DNA of 64,000 nt from Agathobaculum butyriciproducens (GTDB lineage Bacteria > Bacillota > Clostridia > Oscillospirales > Butyricicoccaceae), in NCBI GenBank assembly GCA_003096535.1, contig QEKJ01000004.1, positions 62,001-126,000 of the forward strand, written 5' to 3'. Every line of letters begins with the position of its first letter. Positions within the stretch are counted from its first letter, which is position 1. Under the pieces are notes generated by a model. It was given only the letters and a program-made list of their open reading frames with translations. It was not told the DNA's origin and made no database searches. The position numbers and the translations under genes were made by a program. Of this stretch, positions 24,539-32,983 are shown in pieces.

Positions 24539-25559
24539 TTTTTCGCTGCACCGGCCTTCTGGTGCACACGAGGCGCGTATGCGCTACGCCCTGTCCGGGC
24601 ATCTCCTTTTTTCTGCACCGGGCGATTGGGGCACCTGAACCGCGCAGGAGGTTCACCCTGTCCGGGCGGCAGTTTTTTCAGCACCGGCTGAGCGGGGTGC
24701 GCGAACTGCGTCAGCGTGTTCGCCCTGACGGGCGGCTCCTTTCTCTGCACCGGCTGACCGGGGCACACGAACTGCGTTAGCGGGTTCGCCCCTAACGGGC
24801 GGGGAGTTTTTCGCTAAACCTCAGCGGGGGATTCGCCGTCTGCGGACGGCGGGAACGTCGCGGCGCCCGCCGCGGGGGCAAAAAGGAAGGACAACCTACG
24901 GTTTTCCTTCCTCTTTGAACTCCTACCTTTCCCTTGCTTCCTAATCTGGCGCAGATTGCCGACATGTGACCGCTACGAAAGAGGGGGACGGCAGAGGATT
25001 TTTTCTTCCGTGTCTTTCTCAACCTGTTCGCAGTATCAGATACCGTACTGCTACACATATGGGCAACTCTACGCTGGGTGCGGCATAACAGTGCCGCACA
25101 ATTCGATAGCGCGTTATGATAGACAGCACCTACGAAGATAAATTGTACCAAACGCCTACATTCGCAGGTGCCTTCCGGTATAACACGTTAAAGAATTGCG
25201 CGACACGGGTATGTCGCGCCTGCTTAGATGAAATCACATGTGTAGCAGTAATTTATCTGACGCTGCGAATATGTCTCGGCATGGGAGCACACTGTGCTCC
25301 CCTACGGTAGAAAAAATCCTCTGCCGTACTCCTTTTCGCAGCGGTCACATGTCGGTAATCTGCGCCAGACCCTCCCCCAAAGGAAGTGGGAGTTAAGAGG
25401 GTAGAAACCTTGGTGTCTACCCTCTTGCCCCGCCGCGGGGCGCGGCGAATCCCCGCGCTCCGCAGAGCGCAACTCCCCGCTGAGGTTCAGCGAAAAACTC
25501 TCCGCCCGTTAGGGACGAACACGCTGACGCAGTTCGCGCACCCCGCTCAGCCGGTGCAA
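24539..25559. repeat. Family B element, full two-arm copy
   Basis: A near-palindromic block of about 1 kb. The left arm has four tandem 66/67-bp units (starting 24547, 24614, 24680 and 24746), then hairpins CGCCGTC/GACGGCG and GGAAGGA/TCCTTCC (about 24883-24911). The centre has hairpins GTGCGGCA/TGCCGCAC (25078-25099) and GCGCGACA/TGTCGCGC (25198-25219) and a family D hairpin (25283-25301). The right arm is the reverse complement of the left, with hairpin GAGGGTAGA/TCTACCCTC (about 25397-25424). Its right end is 6 bp from the parC terminator. No gene is seen. Confidence 0.75.
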
Positions 25560-25565
25560 AGAAAA

Positions 25566-25591
25566 AAACGCAGAGGAAACCCTCTGCGTTT
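25566..25591 (-). terminator. Terminator of the parE-parC operon
   Basis: Stem AAACGCAGAGG/CCTCTGCGTTT, followed on the minus strand by TTTTC. It starts 5 nt after the stop. Confidence 0.9.
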
Positions 25592-25595
25592 CGCA

Positions 25596-27812
25596 TTAAA
25601 GCAATTTGAGCTGCTTATCCGGCAGATCCTCATCGGTAAGCAATGCGCCGATGGACGGAATACTGCGGCAGCGGTAGCGCGCGTTATCGCTGAGCGCGGC
25701 GTCCTCGGTGCGGCACGCCCGCGTAATGGTATGCTTGCCGCGCAGCACCATGGTCTGCACGCCCTGCGTGGAACGGGTTGTCTTGACATCGAGCATGCTC
25801 GCGCGGAACGTGAGCGCACGGTTGGCAGTCGAGAACATGGTAATCTCGCTCTCCTCCTCGATTGGGTGGAAGAACGCCACAGCCGGCGCCTTATCCGAGT
25901 ACGCGCCGGTCAGGCGGCGTCGATTGGTCTTGGTCTCGAAGGATTCCATCGAAAACCGGGCTGCCTTGCCGTTTTTGAACACAACGACCATACTGCCCTT
26001 GTAGTCACCCGGCAGGACGGCATAAACCGGCATTTCGCCCTCGTCCATCTCCAGCTTGGACGCAAGGTAATCACCGAGCACAGAGGCCTTGCTGTCCTCA
26101 AAATCGTACAGGTGCGCCTTGTACGCCTGCTGCATATTGGTGAAAAAGATAATTTCGTTCTTGTTGGTCGCCTCAGCAGTCCAGAACACCTCATCGCCCT
26201 CTTTGAGCTTATGGTCCTGCGACATGCGCCACGACTGCGGCGTAATCTTCTTGAAGTAGCCCTCGCGGGTGAGGAACAGCAGCACCGGATAATCCTCGAT
26301 GTGGTCCTCCTCGTCGAACTGCTGCACGTTGTCCGCAGTGATGATGCGCGTGCGGCGCTCGGACGGGTACTTCTTGATGATCTGCTCCAGCTCCTTGATG
26401 ATGATATTGCGGATCTTCGCCTTGGATTTGACGATTTCCTCCAGCTTTTTAATCTCGTTTTCGAGTGCTTCGGTCTCCTGCGTGCGCTTCAGGATATACT
26501 CCTTGTTGATGTTGCGCAGGCGGATATCCGCAATAAATTCGGCCTGGATTTTGTCGATGCCGAAGCCTTCCATCAGGTTCGGGATAACATTTGCGTCCTC
26601 TTCGGTCTCGCGGATGATTTTAATCGCCTTGTCGATATCGAGCAGGATTTTGCGCAGACCGAGCAGCAGATGCAGCTTGTCCTTCTTCTTGTTGAGGTCA
26701 AAGAACACACGGCGGCGAACGCATTCGGTGCGCCACGCCGTCCACTCATCGAGCAGTTCGGCTACGCCGAGCACGCGCGGCATGCCTGCAATCAGCACGT
26801 TGAAGTTGCAGGAGAAGCTGTCCTGCAGGGTAGTCATCTTCATCAGCTTGGCCATCAGCTTTTCCGGGTCGGTGCCGCGCTTGAGGTCAATGGCGATCTT
26901 CAGACCGGAAAGGTCAGTCTCATCGCGCACATCGGCAATCTCGCGCACCTTACCGTTCTTGACCAGCTCGGCGATCTTGTCGATGATGGCCTCGATGGTG
27001 GTCGTGTACGGAATCTCCGTGATCTCGATCAGGTTGTCCTTCTTGTTGTACGCCCATTTTGCGCGTACCTTGAACGAGCCGCGTCCGGTGCGGTAGATGG
27101 CACGTATTTCCGCCTCATCGTAGATGAGGTCGCCGCCGGTCGTGAAGTCCGGCGCGGGCAGCGTGGAAAGGATGTCGTGCTCGGGATTTTTGATAAGCTC
27201 GATGGTCGTGCGGCAGACTTCCGCGAGGTTAAAGCCGCAGAAATTGGACGCCATGCCGACCGCAATGCCGGTATTCGCGGACACGAGAATGTTCGGGTAG
27301 GTCGTCGGCAGCAGCGTCGGCTCCTTCATCTCGCCGTCATAGTTATCCACAAAATCCACTGCGTCGGTGTCGATATCGCGGAACAGCTCGGCACAGAACG
27401 CATCCAGCTTGGCCTCGGTATAACGCGGCGCGGCGTATGCCATATCGCGCGAGTACACCTTGCCGAAGTTGCCCTTGCTGTCCACAAACGGCATGAGAAG
27501 CGCCTCGTTGCCGCGTGTCAGGCGCACCATGGTCTCGTAGATGGCCGCATCACCATGGGGGTTCAGCTTCATGGTCTGACCCACGATGTTGGCGGATTTG
27601 GTGCGGTTGCCGTTCAGTAGGCCCATCTTGTACATGGTGTACAGCAGCTTGCGGTGGGACGGCTTGAAGCCGTCAATCTCCGGGATCGCGCGGGATACGA
27701 TAACGCTCATCGCGTACGGCATGTAGTTCTCGCGCAGCGTGTCCGTGATGCGCTGATCGACCGAGGGATGTTCTTTATATACTTTTGGTTCGTCGGTTTT
27801 CTTTTTTGCCAT
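25596..27812 (-). CDS. parC: Type IIA topoisomerase subunit A (ParC-like)
   Basis: This 738-residue DNA-cleaving subunit has the catalytic Tyr131 in AAPRYTEAKL, the QRDR region NPHGDAAIYETMVR (residues 84-97), and YTMYKMGLLNGNRTKSANIVG upstream of it. A coiled-coil segment (about 420-480) and a short C-terminal domain follow. With ParE it separates and relaxes DNA. It is shorter than a typical GyrA, and the partner gene is two genes upstream, so I call topoisomerase IV; a second gyrase-like pair is the alternative. Its ATG shares a base with the preceding TAA. Confidence 0.88.
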   Translation of the reverse strand: MAKKKTDEPKVYKEHPSVDQRITDTLRENYMPYAMSVIVSRAIPEIDGFKPSHRKLLYTMYKMGLLNGNRTKSANIVGQTMKLNPHGDAAIYETMVRLTRGNEALLMPFVDSKGNFGKVYSRDMAYAAPRYTEAKLDAFCAELFRDIDTDAVDFVDNYDGEMKEPTLLPTTYPNILVSANTGIAVGMASNFCGFNLAEVCRTTIELIKNPEHDILSTLPAPDFTTGGDLIYDEAEIRAIYRTGRGSFKVRAKWAYNKKDNLIEITEIPYTTTIEAIIDKIAELVKNGKVREIADVRDETDLSGLKIAIDLKRGTDPEKLMAKLMKMTTLQDSFSCNFNVLIAGMPRVLGVAELLDEWTAWRTECVRRRVFFDLNKKKDKLHLLLGLRKILLDIDKAIKIIRETEEDANVIPNLMEGFGIDKIQAEFIADIRLRNINKEYILKRTQETEALENEIKKLEEIVKSKAKIRNIIIKELEQIIKKYPSERRTRIITADNVQQFDEEDHIEDYPVLLFLTREGYFKKITPQSWRMSQDHKLKEGDEVFWTAEATNKNEIIFFTNMQQAYKAHLYDFEDSKASVLGDYLASKLEMDEGEMPVYAVLPGDYKGSMVVVFKNGKAARFSMESFETKTNRRRLTGAYSDKAPAVAFFHPIEEESEITMFSTANRALTFRASMLDVKTTRSTQGVQTMVLRGKHTITRACRTEDAALSDNARYRCRSIPSIGALLTDEDLPDKQLKLL

Positions 27813-28819
27813 TATGCTCTCCTTTGCAGGATTTTCTTTGTACGTTTTGCGCCGCCCAGATACTCGCCGAACGGCAGATAAGACAGTGTGACCGCAATCG
27901 CCAGTCCGCCTGCAAGCGCCAGCGCAAACATCTGCCACAGGTGCAGATAGATAACCGGTGTCTGCCGTACCGCCCACGCGTTCCACAGGCGCAGCACCAG
28001 CGGATGTGCCAGATACAGTCCGAACGAATGCCGCGCAATAAACTGCAGCGGCTTCGGAATCTCCGGCAGCCTGCTGAACAGCGACCACAGCACGGCCCAT
28101 GTCAGCAGCGTGTAAACCGTTGTGTCAGGCCGCAGACCCATTTTATAGGCTGCCGCAGAATGCTCTTCCGCCAGCAGCACCAGCACCGCCGAAAGCGCCC
28201 ACAGCGGCAGACAGACGCGCAGACGCAGGCGGTCGCTCAGGCCGGATTTCGCCAGCCATGCACCGATGTTGTAGAACAGCGGCCAGCACACGAACAGACC
28301 GATCGGCGCCACCGGAAACTGCCACTGCAGCTGACCGACGGTCAGCAGGTAAAGGACTATCTCCATACCGAAGGTCAGGCCTGCGGACAGGAGCAGCGTC
28401 ATCGCCGGATGCCGCTCTACCGCACGGCAGAACAGCTCGCTGAGCAGGATCAGCTGCACCAGTATGAATATGTAATACAGGTGGACGTAACTGCCGCCTG
28501 TCAGAATGTTTTTGATCGGATGTGCATGCGGCTTGCCGAACACGGCATCCACCGCAAGGTAAAGGACCGACCAGACCAGATATGCCGGCAGCACGCGTTT
28601 CAGCCGCCGCTTTGCTGTCTGCACCGCAGACTGACCGCTATGCTGCAGCCACGAGTACATGTGCCCATAGCCGGACAGCATGATAAACAGCGGCACAGCA
28701 AACCGCGCTATCTGATTGCAGGATACACCGACCGGGTTCATGCGGCCTGCCGAAACGTGTATCATCACCACGGCCAGCGCCGCAACTGCCCGCAGGCCGT
28801 CCATTTGCCGAATCCGCAT
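27812..28819 (-). CDS. Acyltransferase 3 family membrane protein
   Basis: This 335-residue membrane protein has about ten hydrophobic segments. The N-terminal MRIRQMDGLRAVAALAVVMI is the signature of acyltransferase-3 proteins, which acylate wall or surface glycans; SFGLYLAHPLVLRL lies near the C-terminus. I take the ATG at 28819, next to GGGGGA, because the family motif begins there; the ATG at 28834 is also possible. It sits between parE and parC in one operon, an odd place for an envelope enzyme. Confidence 0.85.
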   Translation of the reverse strand: MRIRQMDGLRAVAALAVVMIHVSAGRMNPVGVSCNQIARFAVPLFIMLSGYGHMYSWLQHSGQSAVQTAKRRLKRVLPAYLVWSVLYLAVDAVFGKPHAHPIKNILTGGSYVHLYYIFILVQLILLSELFCRAVERHPAMTLLLSAGLTFGMEIVLYLLTVGQLQWQFPVAPIGLFVCWPLFYNIGAWLAKSGLSDRLRLRVCLPLWALSAVLVLLAEEHSAAAYKMGLRPDTTVYTLLTWAVLWSLFSRLPEIPKPLQFIARHSFGLYLAHPLVLRLWNAWAVRQTPVIYLHLWQMFALALAGGLAIAVTLSYLPFGEYLGGAKRTKKILQRRA

Positions 28820-28842
28820 GTTGCTATCCCCCATTTTTGCCC

Positions 28843-30837
28843 TTACGAAATATCCGCCAGCTCGAGATAATCCGCGCCGTTCTCGGCAATATACTCCTTA
28901 CGTCCGGCGAGGTTGTCGCCGAGCAGCAGGTCGAACATTTCGCTCGTGGCAGCCGCTTCATCCGGCGTAATGCGGATCAGGCGGCGGTTTTCGGGGTTCA
29001 TGGTGGTCTCCCACATCATTTCGGGCTGGTTCTCGCCAAGACCCTTGGAGCGCTGGATAAGAATCTTTTTGCCCTCCAGCTTTTTGAGGATAGCCGCTTT
29101 TTCGCTCTCATCGAACGCAAAATAGCTTTTGTCGCGGTAGGTGATCTCATACAGCGGCGACTCCGCAATATAAACGTAGCCCTGTTCGATGAGCGTTGGC
29201 ACCAGACGGTACAGCATGGTCAGAATGAGCGTGCGGATCTGGAAGCCGTCCACATCGGCATCAGTGCAGATGATGATACGGTGCCAGCGCAGGCTTTCGA
29301 GGTCGAACGCAGACAAATCCTTTGCCGCCTTGCCGCGCACCTCGACACCGCAGCCGAGGACTTTGAGAAGGTCGGTGATGATGTCATTCTTGAAAATTTT
29401 ATCGTAATCGGCTTTCAGGCAGTTGAGAATCTTGCCGCGCACCGGCATGATGGCCTGAAATTCACTGTCGCGGCCCTGTTTTACCGAACCGAGTGCAGAA
29501 TCGCCCTCGACGATATACAGCTCACGGCGGGACGCATCCTTGGTGCGGCAGTCCACGAACTTCTGCACACGGTTAGCGAGGTCAATATTGCCGGACAGCT
29601 TCTTTTTGATATTCAGACGCGCCTTTTCCGCCTGTTCGCGGCTGCGCTTGTTGATCAGGATCTGCTCGGCGATCTTGTCTGCCTCGGCCTTGTTCTCGAT
29701 AAAGTAGATCTCGAGTCCTTCCTTGAGGAACTCGGTCATGGCCTCCTGGATGAACTTGTTGGTGATGGCCTTCTTGGTCTGGTTCTCGTAGGAGGTCTGG
29801 GTGGAGAAGCAGTTGGTGACAAGCACGAGGCTGTCGAAAATATCCTGATAAGTGACCTTGCTCTCGCTCTTGTTGTACTTATTGTTCTGCTTGAGATACG
29901 CGTCGATGGCGGACACGAACGCCGAGCGAACGGCCTTGTCCGGTGCACCGCCGTGCTCCAGCCACGAGGAGTTGTGGTAGTACTCGATCTGCGACACCGC
30001 CGAGGAGAAGCAGAACGCGCACGACAGCTTCACCTTGTACTCGGCCTTGTCGGCGCGGTCGCGTCCGCGTCGTTCGCCCTCTAGGAACTGCACCGAGGTC
30101 AGCGGATTCTCGCCTGCCAGCTCGGTCACATAGTCCACAATGCCGTTCTGATAGAGGAATTCGGTGGTCTCGTACCTGCTGCCCACCTGATTTTTCAGCA
30201 CAAACTTGATGTGGCTGTTGACAACCGCCTGCCGCTTGAGCGTATCCAGATAATAATCCACAGGGATGTTGATATCCGTGAATACCTCCAGATCGGGCTT
30301 CCAGCGGATGGTCGTGCCGGTTTTGCGCGCGTTCGTCGCCTTCTTGGTGTAGCCTTCCTTGGTGCCGGTCTTGTTTTCGCCCTTTTCAAAGTGCAGGCCG
30401 TACTCGAAGCCGTCACGGATAACGGTGACGTCCATGTACTCCGAGGAATACTGCGTCGCGCAGGTACCGAGACCGTTGAGACCAAGTGAAAACTCATAGT
30501 TTTCGCCGGTGTCGTTCTTGTACTTGCCGCCTGCGTACAGCTCGCAGAAGACCAGTTCCCAGTTGTAGCGCTGCTCGTTTTCGTTCCATTCGATCGGGAT
30601 ACCGCGGCCATGGTCAGCGACTTCGATCGAGCCGTCCGCATAGCGCGTGGTGACGATCTCGGTGCCGTGGCCCTCTCGCGCCTCGTCGATCGAGTTGGAC
30701 AGAATCTCAAAGACCGCGTGCTCGCAGCCCTCCAGTCCGTCCGAGCCGAAGATAACGCCCGGGCGCTTGCGCACACGGTCCGCACCCTTCAGCGAGGAGA
30801 TGCTTTCGTTGCCGTATGACGGCTTTGCTTTGCTCAT
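28843..30837 (-). CDS. parE: Type IIA topoisomerase subunit B (ParE-like)
   Basis: This 664-residue ATPase subunit has the GHKL motifs EILSNSIDEAREG (near residue 45), DHGRGIP and SLGLNGLGT, and the TOPRIM acidic residues in EGDSALG and TDADVDGFQIR. ATP-driven strand passage is carried out with the ParC-like subunit encoded downstream. The ATG at 30835-30837 has GGGAG 11 nt upstream; a TTG six codons earlier lacks a site. Its promoter carries a LexA-like palindrome. Confidence 0.9.
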   Translation of the reverse strand: MSKAKPSYGNESISSLKGADRVRKRPGVIFGSDGLEGCEHAVFEILSNSIDEAREGHGTEIVTTRYADGSIEVADHGRGIPIEWNENEQRYNWELVFCELYAGGKYKNDTGENYEFSLGLNGLGTCATQYSSEYMDVTVIRDGFEYGLHFEKGENKTGTKEGYTKKATNARKTGTTIRWKPDLEVFTDINIPVDYYLDTLKRQAVVNSHIKFVLKNQVGSRYETTEFLYQNGIVDYVTELAGENPLTSVQFLEGERRGRDRADKAEYKVKLSCAFCFSSAVSQIEYYHNSSWLEHGGAPDKAVRSAFVSAIDAYLKQNNKYNKSESKVTYQDIFDSLVLVTNCFSTQTSYENQTKKAITNKFIQEAMTEFLKEGLEIYFIENKAEADKIAEQILINKRSREQAEKARLNIKKKLSGNIDLANRVQKFVDCRTKDASRRELYIVEGDSALGSVKQGRDSEFQAIMPVRGKILNCLKADYDKIFKNDIITDLLKVLGCGVEVRGKAAKDLSAFDLESLRWHRIIICTDADVDGFQIRTLILTMLYRLVPTLIEQGYVYIAESPLYEITYRDKSYFAFDESEKAAILKKLEGKKILIQRSKGLGENQPEMMWETTMNPENRRLIRITPDEAAATSEMFDLLLGDNLAGRKEYIAENGADYLELADIS

Positions 30838-30915
30838 ATATACTTTAACTCCCAATTTCCGAAGTTTTACTTACTTTATTATATCTGTTCAGATATGAAA
30901 TAGTCATTTATATCA

Positions 30916-30969
30916 ATTTTACACCATATCATTGTTTATGTCAACAAAACAGAACAATTGTTCTGTTTT
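30916..30969 (-). promoter_or_regulatory. parE promoter with LexA-type palindrome
   Basis: TTGACA (30939-30944), 17 nt, TAAAAT (30916-30921) on the minus strand. Immediately upstream of the -35 is a perfect 24-bp palindrome (30946-30969) with core AGAACAATTGTTCT, which fits the Firmicutes LexA pattern GAAC-N4-GTTC. A second palindrome with 7-bp arms ATATCTG/CAGATAT is at 30881-30896 in the leader. Confidence 0.65.
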
Positions 30970-31029
30970 TGCAATCCATAGAAATGCTAAAACCAGACAA
31001 ATCACTGCCTTGCCCCCCCATTTTGCCCG

Positions 31030-31290
31030 AACGCAAAAATGCGCGCTCTCAGTTCCTGCTGAAAGCGCGTTGTATGGGGCAACACCGCGCAATTAAAGCA
31101 GCGGCTTCTTACACAGGCTCCGGCCGCGCTGCCGCGGTACTTTGCGGAAATTGTGTGGTATTGCCTAATGGGTGTCTTGCACCTCTTGTTTTTGGACTGT
31201 CCGGGAGCCTGCGCGGTATTCCGTCCCACAGGGCCAGACAGATTTTTGGGGGATTGACTGCTCACACAGTCGGAGAAAAAGATTTCCTAT
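31030..31290 (-). ncRNA. Candidate structured RNA upstream of parE
   Basis: A gene-free 260-nt stretch is rich in long-range complementarity: CCGCGCA/TGCGCGG, GGCTCCCGG/CCGGAGCC nested inside, GGTG/CACC, GACTG/CAGTC, TCTGTCT/GGACGGA, and GGCAATACC/GGTGTTGCC, which would cross the nested stems. On the minus strand it ends in a hairpin followed by ATTTTTGCG (about 31033-31072), like a terminator. Some stems pair better on one strand and some on the other, so strand is uncertain. It does not match tmRNA, RNase P, SRP RNA or common riboswitches as I know them. Confidence 0.35.
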
Positions 31291-31425
31291 GAAGTATCTA
31301 TTTCAAAAGGGATGGCAAGCGGTTTTTAGCACTCATCTTGCTGTTCCCCTGCTGTGATTACAGGATACAGGAATCCCATGTCTAAAGTATGTAGAAAGTT
31401 TGAAGAAACCGTAAACATACCGTTT

Positions 31426-31480
31426 CTAAATTGAAAATGACGTGACCGCAAACCCGATACGTTCATTCTCAATTCAAAAG
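31426..31480 (-). repeat. Short family A element over the LOG gene stop codon
   Basis: Arms AATTGAaAATGA/TCATTCTCAATT. The stop codon TGA of the LOG-family gene lies in the right arm (AATTGA). Confidence 0.55.
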
Positions 31481-31999
31481 TGCTGTAACCTCTTCCAAGG
31501 TGTTCGCAAAATAGATTTTCTTCTGCCGTTCTTTGGTGGACAGCTCCATCTCGATCATGTGGTCGAGCAATGCCTTCATATGGTCGTAATAGCTGTTGAG
31601 ATTATAGAAAATGCACGGTGCATCCAGATGGTTCAGCGCCAGCTTGCTCATCACCTCGGCAATCTCCTCGAGCGTGCCCGTACCGCCCGGAAAGGCGATG
31701 AACGCGTCTCCAAGCTCGATCATTTTGGTTTTGCGATCGGTCATATCCTCGGTGACGATCAGCTCGGTCAGACCGTCCAGCTGCAGCTCCTGCTCGATAA
31801 AAAAGCGCGGCTCTACGCCGATTACCTTGCCGCCTGCGGCCAGTGTGCTCGCCGCGACCGCACCCATTAGACCGACCCGTGAGCCGCCGTAGACCAGTGT
31901 ATGACCATGCTCGCCAATCCATGTGCCAAGCTCGCACACGGCGGTTTTGAGGGCAGGCTCACGGCCCTCGTTTGCACCCAGATATACGGTTATGTTCAT
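31469..31999 (-). CDS. LOG family protein (TIGR00730-type)
   Basis: This 176-residue Rossmann-like protein has GGSRVGLMG near residue 38 and the family's PGGTGTLEE motif near 104. LOG-type enzymes hydrolyse nucleoside 5'-monophosphates to base and ribose 5-phosphate (cytokinin riboside phosphoribohydrolase in plants); the bacterial role is less clear. The ATG at 31997-31999 has GGAGG 8 nt upstream; the frame is open for 69 more codons, but they are repeat DNA. Confidence 0.9.
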   Translation of the reverse strand: MNITVYLGANEGREPALKTAVCELGTWIGEHGHTLVYGGSRVGLMGAVAASTLAAGGKVIGVEPRFFIEQELQLDGLTELIVTEDMTDRKTKMIELGDAFIAFPGGTGTLEEIAEVMSKLALNHLDAPCIFYNLNSYYDHMKALLDHMIEMELSTKERQKKIYFANTLEEVTALLN

Positions 32000-32067
32000 A
32001 ATTTTGTCCTCCATTATACAGGTGTATGCAGAGTTATCGGCGGAAATGCCGGAAATTTCGATTTGTG

Positions 32068-32937
32068 AATTCAGCACCGGCTGAACAGGGTACCCGAACT
32101 GCGTTAGCGGGTTCGCCCCTGACGGGCGGAGAGTTTTCTGCTGAACCTCAGCGGGGAGTTGCGCTCTGCGGAGCGCGGGAGAGTGCGGCACCCGCCGCGG
32201 GGGCAAAAAGGAAGGGACACCTGCGGTTTCCCTTCCTCTTTGAACTCCTACCTTTCCCTTGTTTGTTAGCCCGGCGCAGATTACCTACATGTGACCGCTC
32301 CGAAATTGGGTACGGCAGAGGATTTTTTCTTCCGTGTCTTTCTCAACCCATTCGCAGTGTCAGATACTGTACTGCTACACATGTGGGTTAGTTTACGCAG
32401 GCGCGGCATAGCAGTGCCGCGCAATTCGTAAGCACGTTATTATAGACAGCACCTGCGAAGATAAATCGATCAAACGCCTAAATCCGCAGGTGCCGTCTGT
32501 TATCTCCAGACTTACGAGTTGCGCAACACGAGTATGTTGCGCCTGCGGAGAGTAGCCGGTCTGTGTAGCAGTAATGTATCCGACCCTGCGAATAGATTGC
32601 GAAAGACACGGAAGAAAAAATTCTCTGCCGTTCCCCTGTTTCGCAGCGGTCACATGTCGGCAATCTGCGCCAGACTAAGAAATAAAAGGAAGTGGGAGTT
32701 AAGAGGGTAGAAACCTTGGTGTCTACCCTCTTGCCCTGCCGCGGGGCGCGGCACGCTCCCGCCGTCCGCAGACGGCGAATCCCCCGCTTGATTTCAAGCA
32801 AAAAACTCCCCGCCCGTTAGGGGCGAACACGCTAACGCAGTTCGTGTCCCCCGCTCAGCCGATGCTGAAAAGACTGCCGCCCGGACAGGGTGAACCGCCT
32901 GCGCGGTTCAGATCCCCCGATCAGCCGGTGCAGAAAA
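32068..32937. repeat. Family B element, full two-arm copy
   Basis: A near-palindrome of about 870 bp with the same order of hairpins as at 24.5 kb: GGAAGGGA/TCCCTTCC in the left arm, centre hairpins GCGCGGCA/TGCCGCGC (32401-32422) and GCGCAACA/TGTTGCGC (32521-32542), and GAGGGTAGA/TCTACCCTC in the right arm (about 32704-32731), then CCGTC/GACGG and unit-type repeats up to GCCGGTGCAG. Its right end is 6 bp from the rpsU terminator. No gene is seen. Confidence 0.75.
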
Positions 32938-32942
32938 AAGAA

Positions 32943-32970
32943 AAGAGCAGACGTTTAACCATCTGCTCTC
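32943..32970 (-). terminator. Terminator of rpsU
   Basis: Stem AGAGCAGA/TCTGCTCT, followed on the minus strand by TTTTCTTTTTTC. Confidence 0.85.
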
Positions 32971-32983
32971 TGGAAATTCTATT

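Noticed and set aside
24547..24812. CRISPR array
   Set aside because: The period is regular, but the constant parts are split, the variable parts are palindromes, and no cas genes are present.
24459..25151. Frames in family B with recurring peptides such as TLTQFAHPAQPV and SSAVPLFRSGH
   Set aside because: The same frames are open on both strands of every copy because the DNA is GC-rich and repeated. They lack ribosome sites, and copies shift frame relative to each other.
25386..27620. A 744-codon plus-strand frame
   Set aside because: It is antisense to parC and begins in repeat DNA; the parC frame carries the catalytic motifs.
31110..31150. T-box leader (GTACCGCGG on the minus strand)
   Set aside because: Only part of the T-box motif matches, and no aminoacyl-tRNA or amino-acid gene follows in that direction.
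32014..32021. TATAAT just before the LOG gene, also before the smc and second SBP start sites
   Set aside because: Transcription from these would start inside or past the ribosome site; smc has a better promoter further upstream.
31469..32206. Longer LOG protein with an N-terminal extension
   Set aside because: The extension is translated family B repeat; the ATG at 31999 has a good ribosome site.
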